A stretch of DNA of 64,000 bases, taken from positions 31,046 through 95,045 of the forward strand of contig DVIW01000020.1 in the NCBI GenBank assembly GCA_018710945.1, written 5' to 3'. How positions within the stretch are numbered: the stretch's first letter is position 1; every line of letters begins with the position of its first letter. Source of the DNA: Candidatus Aphodovivens avistercoris. GTDB lineage: Bacteria > Actinomycetota > Coriobacteriia > Coriobacteriales > Eggerthellaceae. Below the pieces are notes generated by a model. That model was not told the origin of the DNA, searched no databases, and saw only the letters and a program-made list of their open reading frames with translations. Position numbers and translations under genes: made by a program. Positions 58,568 to 64,000 of this stretch are shown here, one piece after another.

Positions 58568-60097
58568 CTAGTAGCGCGCCTGGATCTCGCCCGTCTCCAA
58601 CTTGTGCAGGCGGCGGCGCTCCACCAGGATGAACACCAGCGCCGTGAAGATGGCCAAAAAGTCCGCCACCGGCACGGCGAAGTACAGCGCGTCCAGCCCC
58701 GTGTACTGCGGGAACCACACCGGCAGCATGATGGGCAGCGCCACGTACAGCGGGATGAGGAACAAGATCTGGCGCGTCAGCGACAGGAAGATGGACTTGA
58801 TGGGCTGGCCCGTGGCCTGGAAGTAGTTCGACACCACGATCTGGAAGCCCACGAACGGCAGCATCATCAGCTGCACCTGCAGGGCGAAGATGGTGAAGTC
58901 GCGCAGGTTCGGGTCGGTGATGCCGAAGAAGCTGATGATCTGCGCCGGGAACAGATGGACCAGCGCCCAGCACAGCGTCGCCAGCACCGTGGCGAAGATG
59001 ACGCCGCTCCACAGCGTCTTCCGCACGCGCTTGAACAGGCGCGCGCCGAAGTTGTAGCCCTCCAGCGGCTGGATGGCGATGGCCACGCCGATGAGCGGCA
59101 GCACCGTGAACATGGCGATGCGGCCCACCACGCCGATGGAGGCCTTCGCGCCCTCCGCCCCGATGGGCGACAGCGCGCCGTACATATTGAGAAGGTTGTT
59201 CAGCACCAGGTTCACCACGGCCATGCCGATCTGCATGACGAAGCTGGCGAAGCCGAGCGCCAGGATGCGGCGGATGGTCTCGCCGTCGGGGCGCAGCTCG
59301 CGAACGTGCAGGTGCATCGGACAGCTCTTGGTGAAGATGAAGTACCACAGCACGCACACGCACGAGGCGGCCTGGCCGCACAGGGTGGCCAGCGCGCTGC
59401 CGGCGACGCCCCAGCCCAGAACCATGACGAACAGGAAGTTGAAGATGGTGCAGAACACGGCGCCCACCACCATCGTGACCAGCGCGCGCGTGGGCGCGCC
59501 GGCGGTGCGGATGAAGTTGTTCACGCCGGCGCCGATGATCTGCAGGATGAAGCCGGCGCCCAGGATCTGGATGAACAGGCGCGAATACTCCCAGTCCAGC
59601 TCCGTTGCGCCCGAGATGCCCAGCACCACGTCCATCAGCGGCGGGATCTGCGTGAAGATGAGCACGACCACCGAGATGACGATGCCCAGCGTGATGGTGT
59701 TGCCCAGGCAGCGCTGCGCCGCCTGGCGGTCGCCCTCGCCCATGCGCAGGGCGGCCAGCGCGTTGCCGCCGTTGCCCACCAGCATGGCCAGCGCCATGAA
59801 CAGCGTCATCAGCGGCATGGCCGTGGTGGCGGTGGACAGGCCGATCTCGCCGACGGCCTGGCCCATGAAGATGGAGTCGATGATGTTGTAGGCGCCGTTC
59901 ACCAGCATGCCCAAGATGGAGGGAATGGCGAACTCGATCATGAGCTTGGGGATGGAGCCCGTGCCCATGCGGTCAACCTTGTCGCCGCCCTGGCGCGCCG
60001 CGCGGGGGCTGGCCGTCTTGGGGGCCGCGCCGTTGCCTGCAGCCGGGGCATCCCCCTGCGGGTTCTGCTGAAGTTCCGAAACGTCCTGCTGAGCCAT
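58568..60097 (-). CDS. MATE family efflux transporter
   Basis: 509 residues with 12 membrane segments. A ~55-residue polar N-terminus precedes IPKLMIEFAIPSILGMLVNG and AYNIIDSIFMGQAVGEIGLS, the first MATE helices. MLVGNGGNALAALRMGEGDR is the conserved loop after helix 2, and the internal repeat begins at about 290. MATE proteins expel cationic drugs or metabolites using proton or sodium gradients. The ATG at 60097 is used. It lies downstream of birA by 244 bp, a gap with a minus-strand TACAAT as likely -10 and no gene. Confidence 0.92.
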   Translation of the reverse strand: MAQQDVSELQQNPQGDAPAAGNGAAPKTASPRAARQGGDKVDRMGTGSIPKLMIEFAIPSILGMLVNGAYNIIDSIFMGQAVGEIGLSTATTAMPLMTLFMALAMLVGNGGNALAALRMGEGDRQAAQRCLGNTITLGIVISVVVLIFTQIPPLMDVVLGISGATELDWEYSRLFIQILGAGFILQIIGAGVNNFIRTAGAPTRALVTMVVGAVFCTIFNFLFVMVLGWGVAGSALATLCGQAASCVCVLWYFIFTKSCPMHLHVRELRPDGETIRRILALGFASFVMQIGMAVVNLVLNNLLNMYGALSPIGAEGAKASIGVVGRIAMFTVLPLIGVAIAIQPLEGYNFGARLFKRVRKTLWSGVIFATVLATLCWALVHLFPAQIISFFGITDPNLRDFTIFALQVQLMMLPFVGFQIVVSNYFQATGQPIKSIFLSLTRQILFLIPLYVALPIMLPVWFPQYTGLDALYFAVPVADFLAIFTALVFILVERRRLHKLETGEIQARY

Positions 60098-60341
60098 CGC
60101 GCCATCGCCGCCTTTCCCTTGTTGTGCAGCTGGATATTGTACCAACTTTACCCCGGGTGAAAAAAGCTACTCTGGCGCCATAGCACAGCATATTGACAAT
60201 CGGGCGGCGCGCGGAGGGTTTCGCGCGCCGAACGGCACCGGAACGGGCGGAGCCGGGCAGCAGCGTTGGCGCCCGGCAAGGCGAGCGTCGGCGGGGTCGC
60301 CGGGCAGAGTTGGGGATCGGAAACCAGGAAGCGGGCGCGCC

Positions 60342-61301
60342 TTAAACCAGGTGGGCCTCGCCGGAAGCGACGACATGCACGGAGCCGTCGGCGGCGCGCA
60401 CGAGCAGGCGGCCCTGCGCGTCCACGCCAAAGGCGGCACCGGCGGCAAGCGAGCGGCCCGCGCGATCAACGACGGACACCGGGCGGTCCGCCAAGGCGAA
60501 GCACGCGTTGCAGGAGGCGGCGAACGGCGCGAAGCCTTCGGCTTGCCAGCGCTCGTAAGCGGCCTCGAATGCGGCGAGGATGCGCGCGAGGGCCTCGGAG
60601 GCGAGCGCGTCAGGGACGGGCGCGGCGGATGCGGCGTCGCCAGCGGGCGCGGTGTCGTCGGCCGCAAGCGCTGGCGCGGCTGCGCCCGGAGCCGCCGGCG
60701 CGGCTGCACGCGCAAGCGCGTCCGCGTCCGCAAGGTCAACCAGGTACGCCGGCTCGTTCTTGCCGCCGACCGGCGCCGCCTCGGCCGGGCGCGCAACGTT
60801 CACCCCGATGCCCACGCACACCGCGCCGCCGTGCGCCTCCGCCGAGATGCCGCACAGCTTGCGAAACGGCTTCGGCGCCGCGGCGGCTTCGTCCGGACGC
60901 GCCGCTCGCGCGCCCCCTCCCGCAGCCTGTGCTGCGGCGGCATCCGCTTCCGCCGCCCCCGGCGCCGCCTCGGCACCTGCGGTCACCACCACGTCGTTCG
61001 GCCACTTCACCTGGATGCGCTCTGCCGCCTCTCCCGCCAGCGAGGCCAGAGCCTCGCGCACGGCCAGCCCTGCGACCAGCGGCAGCATGGGCAGCTGGCT
61101 TGCAGGAACGCTGGGACGCAGCAGCAGGCTGACGTACAACCCGCCCGCAGGACTGGACCACGCGCGCCCGTCGCGGCCGTAGCCGCCGCTCTGCCGGCGC
61201 GCGCGCACGGCGAGCCCTTCGCCTTCGCCCGCCTCGATGGCGCGCTTCACCTCGTCGTTGGTGGAGACCACCTCGTCAAGCGCGCGCAGGCGCCACCTCA
61301 C
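60342..61301 (-). CDS. birA: biotin-[acetyl-CoA-carboxylase] ligase, class I
   Basis: 319 residues. Biotin ligase motifs are ALDEVVSTNDEVKR, SGGYGRDGRAWSSPAGGLYV (biotinyl-AMP loop), IQVKWPNDVVV and CVGIGVNVARP, with a C-terminal SH3-like cap (GRSLAAGAAFGVDAQGRL). There is no N-terminal helix-turn-helix, so it attaches biotin but does not repress bioY. Two Ala-rich inserts (about 118-150 and 210-240) interrupt the catalytic domain between motifs. The GTG at 61301 shares bases with the upstream stop (GTGA), so it is translated with the folP-folK gene. Confidence 0.93.
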   Translation of the reverse strand: MRWRLRALDEVVSTNDEVKRAIEAGEGEGLAVRARRQSGGYGRDGRAWSSPAGGLYVSLLLRPSVPASQLPMLPLVAGLAVREALASLAGEAAERIQVKWPNDVVVTAGAEAAPGAAEADAAAAQAAGGGARAARPDEAAAAPKPFRKLCGISAEAHGGAVCVGIGVNVARPAEAAPVGGKNEPAYLVDLADADALARAAAPAAPGAAAPALAADDTAPAGDAASAAPVPDALASEALARILAAFEAAYERWQAEGFAPFAASCNACFALADRPVSVVDRAGRSLAAGAAFGVDAQGRLLVRAADGSVHVVASGEAHLV

Positions 61302-62605
61302 AGGCGGAACGCCTTCCCCACCGTCACGCCGTCCTGCGTGACCGTCGTGCCGTCGGCCAGCACGAAGCCGGGGCGCAGCTCCAGCAGCGGCTTCACCACG
61401 AAGTCGCGCTCCAGCGCGCGCGGATGCGGCAGCGTGAGCACTTCGTTGTCGATGACGTAGAGCTGGTAGTCGATGATGTCCAGGTCGCACGTGCGCGGGC
61501 CGTTCTCTATCTCGCGCACGCGGCCCAGGCTGTTCTCGATGGCATGCAGGTACTTCAGCAGCTCGGCCGGCGGCAAGCCCGTGCGCATGATGACGACGGC
61601 GTTCACGAACACGTCCTGGTCCAGGTAGTAGGCCGGCTCGCTCTCGTAGAAGCCGGAGATGTCGGTGATCTGCGTGTCGGGCAGCGTGCACAGCATGCTG
61701 ATGGCCTGGTTCAGCAGGGCGATCTTGCCCTCGCGCTCTTCGCCGGGGTTCGCCACCAACGGCACGTTGCAGCCCATGCCCAGCACCACCTCGGGGCGCA
61801 GGTCAGCCAGGGCCTTCGTCGTTTCCGCCACGTTGTGGGCGCGCACCACGCCCGCGCCCAGCTCGCAGGCCATCAGCGCCTCGGCAGCCGAGGCCGCGTC
61901 GCGCTGCAGCGGGTCGGGGATGTTGTACGCGTAGCCGATGTAGCTTTTGCGCGACAGCGCCGCCATCACCGGATAGCCCAGATGCGCGATCTCCTGGAAG
62001 TTGCGCACCAGCTCGATGGTTTGCTGCGGGGTCTTGCCGAACCCCGGGCCCGGGTCGACGCACAGCCGCTCGCGCGCGATGCCCGCCGCCTCCAGCCGGG
62101 CGCAGCGCTGGCCCAGCCAGGCGCGCACCTCGGTCACCACGTCGTCGTAGCGCGGGTCGTCCTGCATGGTGGCGGGGTCACCCTGCATGTGCATGACCAC
62201 CAGCCCGCAGTCGGAGCCGACCACAGCCTGCACCATGTCCGGGTCGGAGAAGCCCGACACGTCGTTGACGATGGCGGCGCCAGCCTCAAGGCACGCGCGC
62301 GCCACCTGCGCATGGCGGGTGTCGATGCTCACGCACACGCCCTCGGCCGCCAGCGCGCGCACCACGTCTAGCACGCGGGCAAGCTCGTCGTCAGGGGAAA
62401 CCGGCGCGGCGCCGGGGCGGGTGGACTCGCCGCCCACATCGATGATGCGGGCGCCTTCCTCCACCATGCGGCGCGCATGCGCCAGCGCATCGTCCAGGTT
62501 GGCATAGCGCCCGCCGTCGGAGAACGAATCGGGCGTAACGTTCAAGACGCCCATGACAACGGGCGTCTTGACGTCGAATTCGAATGAGGAGCAGCGCCAG
62601 ATCAT
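61298..62605 (-). CDS. folP: FolP-FolK fusion: dihydropteroate synthase plus HPPK
   Basis: 435 residues. N-terminal dihydropteroate synthase (about 1-270): VMGVLNVTPDSFSDGG, IIDVGGESTRPGA, NDVSGFSD, DPGPGFGKTPQQ and ALSRKSYIG. C-terminal HPPK (about 272-435): VVLGMGCNVPLVANPGEERE, FYESEPAYYLDQDVFVNAVV and ENGPRTCDLDIIDYQ. The two successive steps of folate synthesis are joined in reverse pathway order. Start ATG at 62605 overlaps the ftsH stop (ATGA). It supplies the folate used by the fhs/fchA/folD genes. No folB or folE gene is in the window. Confidence 0.95.
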   Translation of the reverse strand: MIWRCSSFEFDVKTPVVMGVLNVTPDSFSDGGRYANLDDALAHARRMVEEGARIIDVGGESTRPGAAPVSPDDELARVLDVVRALAAEGVCVSIDTRHAQVARACLEAGAAIVNDVSGFSDPDMVQAVVGSDCGLVVMHMQGDPATMQDDPRYDDVVTEVRAWLGQRCARLEAAGIARERLCVDPGPGFGKTPQQTIELVRNFQEIAHLGYPVMAALSRKSYIGYAYNIPDPLQRDAASAAEALMACELGAGVVRAHNVAETTKALADLRPEVVLGMGCNVPLVANPGEEREGKIALLNQAISMLCTLPDTQITDISGFYESEPAYYLDQDVFVNAVVIMRTGLPPAELLKYLHAIENSLGRVREIENGPRTCDLDIIDYQLYVIDNEVLTLPHPRALERDFVVKPLLELRPGFVLADGTTVTQDGVTVGKAFRL

Positions 62606-64000
62606 CGGTTGACGGAGCCATCCTTTCCTTCGTCGTTCGGCTGTGCGGAAGCTGCATCAGAGCCGGCCGCGGACGCGGAGTCCTGCGTCGGCTGCTGCGG
62701 AGCGCCCTGCACCGGCTGCGAGCCGGCCAGCTGCGAGAAGCGGCTCTCCAGATCGTCCAGCACGCCGGAGCCCGTCGAGGCGCCGCGCGGCGCGAAGGGC
62801 TGCTGGGGCTGGGGCGTCGGCTGGACCGGCTGGACGGGCTGCTGCGCGCCCGGCACCGGCTGGACCGGCTGGGCAAGCGCCACCGGCTCGCCCGCGGGAG
62901 GCTGCAGCTGGCGGTCCTGCCAGTTCGGGTCGGCCAGCTGCGCGTCGCGGGCGCGGGCCTCGGCCTCTTCCTGCTCGTGGCGCGCGATGATCTCGTCCTC
63001 GTGATCCAGGTAGTCGTTCCACTTGTTGTCCAGCAGCGCCTGGCAGGCCTCGCCTTCCACGGTCTCGCGCTCAAGCAGCACGCTGGCCATCAGGTCCATC
63101 TGGTCACGATGGCTGCTCAGCACCTCGTAGGCGCGGTCGTGCGCCTCCTTCATGATACGCGCCACCTCGTCGTCGATGCGCTTGGCCGTCTCTTCCGAGT
63201 AGTCCTGGGTGTTGCCGTAGTCGCGGCCCAGGAACACCTCGTGGTTGGGCTGGCCGAACACCTGCGCGCCCAGCTCGGCGCTCATGCCGTACTGGGTGAC
63301 CATGGCGCGGGCCATCTTCGTGGCGCGCTCCAAGTCGTTGCTGGCGCCGGTGGTGATGTCGTCGCAGAAGATCTCCTCCGCCACGCGCCCGCCAAGGAAA
63401 ACCGCCAGCTGGTCGCGCATCTCGCCCACCGAGTTCAGCACCTTGTCCTCGTCGGGGATGGACAGGGTGTAGCCCAGCGCGCGCCCGCGCGAGATGATGC
63501 TGATCTTGTGCACCGGGTCGGCGTGCTCCAGCAGGTGCCCCACCAAGGCGTGGCCGCTCTCGTGATAGGCGATGGTGCGCTTGCTGCGGTCGTCCAGCAC
63601 GCGGCCCTTGCGCTCGGGGCCGGCGATCACGCGCTCCATGGACTCGTTCACCTCGTGCATGGTGATGATCTTCTTGCCCTTGCGCGCGGCCAGAAGGGCG
63701 CTCTCGTTCAGCAGGTTCGACAGGTCGGCGCCGGTGAAGCCCGGGGTCAGCTTGGCGATGGCCGAAAGGTCAACGTCGCTGCCCATCGGCTTGCCCTTGG
63801 AGTGCACCTGCAGGATCTTCTCGCGGCCCTTCACGTCGGGAGTGTCCACCACGATCTGGCGGTCGAAGCGGCCGGGGCGCAAAAGCGCCGGATCCAGCAC
63901 GTCGGCGCGGTTCGTGGCGGCGATCAGCACCACGGACTCGTTGCTCTCGAAGCCGTCCATCTCCACCAGCAGCTGGTTGAGCGTCTGCTCGCGCTCGTCG
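62602..64000 (-). CDS. ftsH: ATP-dependent zinc metalloprotease FtsH, C-terminal part (cut by window edge)
   Basis: The visible part starts within the AAA+ domain just before [12 protein letters not shown]. It contains the second region of homology ([20 protein letters not shown]) and the M41 protease zinc site [11 protein letters not shown] with the third ligand Asp further on. FtsH degrades membrane and regulatory proteins. The last ~110 residues after the protease helical domain are rich in Pro and Gln ([20 protein letters not shown]) and are not part of the usual enzyme. Upstream sequence is outside the window. The stop overlaps folP-folK. Confidence 0.95.
   Translation of the reverse strand, partial: DEREQTLNQLLVEMDGFESNESVVLIAATNRADVLDPALLRPGRFDRQIVVDTPDVKGREKILQVHSKGKPMGSDVDLSAIAKLTPGFTGADLSNLLNESALLAARKGKKIITMHEVNESMERVIAGPERKGRVLDDRSKRTIAYHESGHALVGHLLEHADPVHKISIISRGRALGYTLSIPDEDKVLNSVGEMRDQLAVFLGGRVAEEIFCDDITTGASNDLERATKMARAMVTQYGMSAELGAQVFGQPNHEVFLGRDYGNTQDYSEETAKRIDDEVARIMKEAHDRAYEVLSSHRDQMDLMASVLLERETVEGEACQALLDNKWNDYLDHEDEIIARHEQEEAEARARDAQLADPNWQDRQLQPPAGEPVALAQPVQPVPGAQQPVQPVQPTPQPQQPFAPRGASTGSGVLDDLESRFSQLAGSQPVQGAPQQPTQDSASAAGSDAASAQPNDEGKDGSVNR

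Noticed and set aside
1..64000. tRNA, rRNA, prophage, integrase, transposase
   Set aside because: None recognised on either strand in the gaps or among the proteins.

Overview
The window is GC-rich, gene-dense bacterial chromosome. The gene content suggests a strictly anaerobic actinobacterium of the class Coriobacteriia, family Eggerthellaceae (Eggerthella/Gordonibacter/Adlercreutzia type). The assignment is inferred from: cytoplasmic molybdopterin oxidoreductases paired with a 110-residue two-cluster ferredoxin; a LuxR regulator carrying a long polytopic membrane domain; an fhs/fchA/folD one-carbon folate cassette; type III pantothenate kinase; and a TsaB-RimI-TsaD fusion. No rRNA, tRNA, CRISPR array, transposase or phage gene was seen.

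Layout. 0-4 kb: an ECF-like sigma factor, a membrane protein, and an ABC ATPase and permease (permease cut by the window edge), then NAD(P)HX epimerase. 4-10 kb: a patch of gene decay. An NCS2 purine permease has a one-base frameshift, a molybdopterin oxidoreductase has a frameshift plus a nonsense codon, and the adjacent membrane-LuxR regulator has an amber codon. 10-14 kb: a PucR-type regulator with a six-cysteine cluster and a fucose/arabinose-isomerase-like protein; near-identical 13-bp palindromes precede both. 14-16 kb: a SufE / ACP-like protein / SufS cysteine desulfurase operon. 16-25 kb: an ABC exporter, a UMF1-type MFS transporter, a zinc-phospholipase-like protein, PiT phosphate transporter with DUF47 partner, MBL hydrolase and the bifunctional Rel enzyme. 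25-33 kb: a RecJ-RecQ-like fusion, a SNF2 helicase and a lipocalin-like protein. 33-36 kb: an intact second copy of the molybdopterin oxidoreductase/ferredoxin pair. 36-41 kb: a MacB/FtsX-type ABC exporter with a long heptad-repeat domain, and an amino-acid racemase. 41-45 kb: tRNA t6A genes (tsaE and the tsaB-rimI-tsaD fusion) and a PIN toxin-antitoxin pair with a clear promoter and operator. 45-50 kb: a DNA-deoxyinosine glycosylase, an M24 peptidase and a drug-efflux MFS protein fused to CBS domains. 49-54 kb: folD, fchA, fhs, a YkgJ protein and coaX. 54-64 kb: a two-component system, fabH, bioY, a MATE exporter, birA, a folP-folK fusion and the 3' part of ftsH.

How the genes connect. Fhs, FchA and FolD form the formate-to-methylene-THF branch. 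FolD lacks the lysine of the usual YxxxK cyclohydrolase motif, so FchA probably supplies that activity. BioY and BirA handle biotin uptake and attachment, and FolP-FolK supplies folate. The two molybdopterin loci are paralogues; one has decayed together with its neighbouring regulator.

The most unusual signals are: a roughly 125-bp palindrome-ended repeat, one copy of which is read in frame inside the RimI domain of an essential fusion protein, with compensatory stem changes between copies; the PucR/isomerase locus with shared operators; an acyl-carrier-like protein between sufE and sufS; a sensor kinase whose only well-placed start is AUC; and a perfect 32-bp-arm palindrome between convergent genes.
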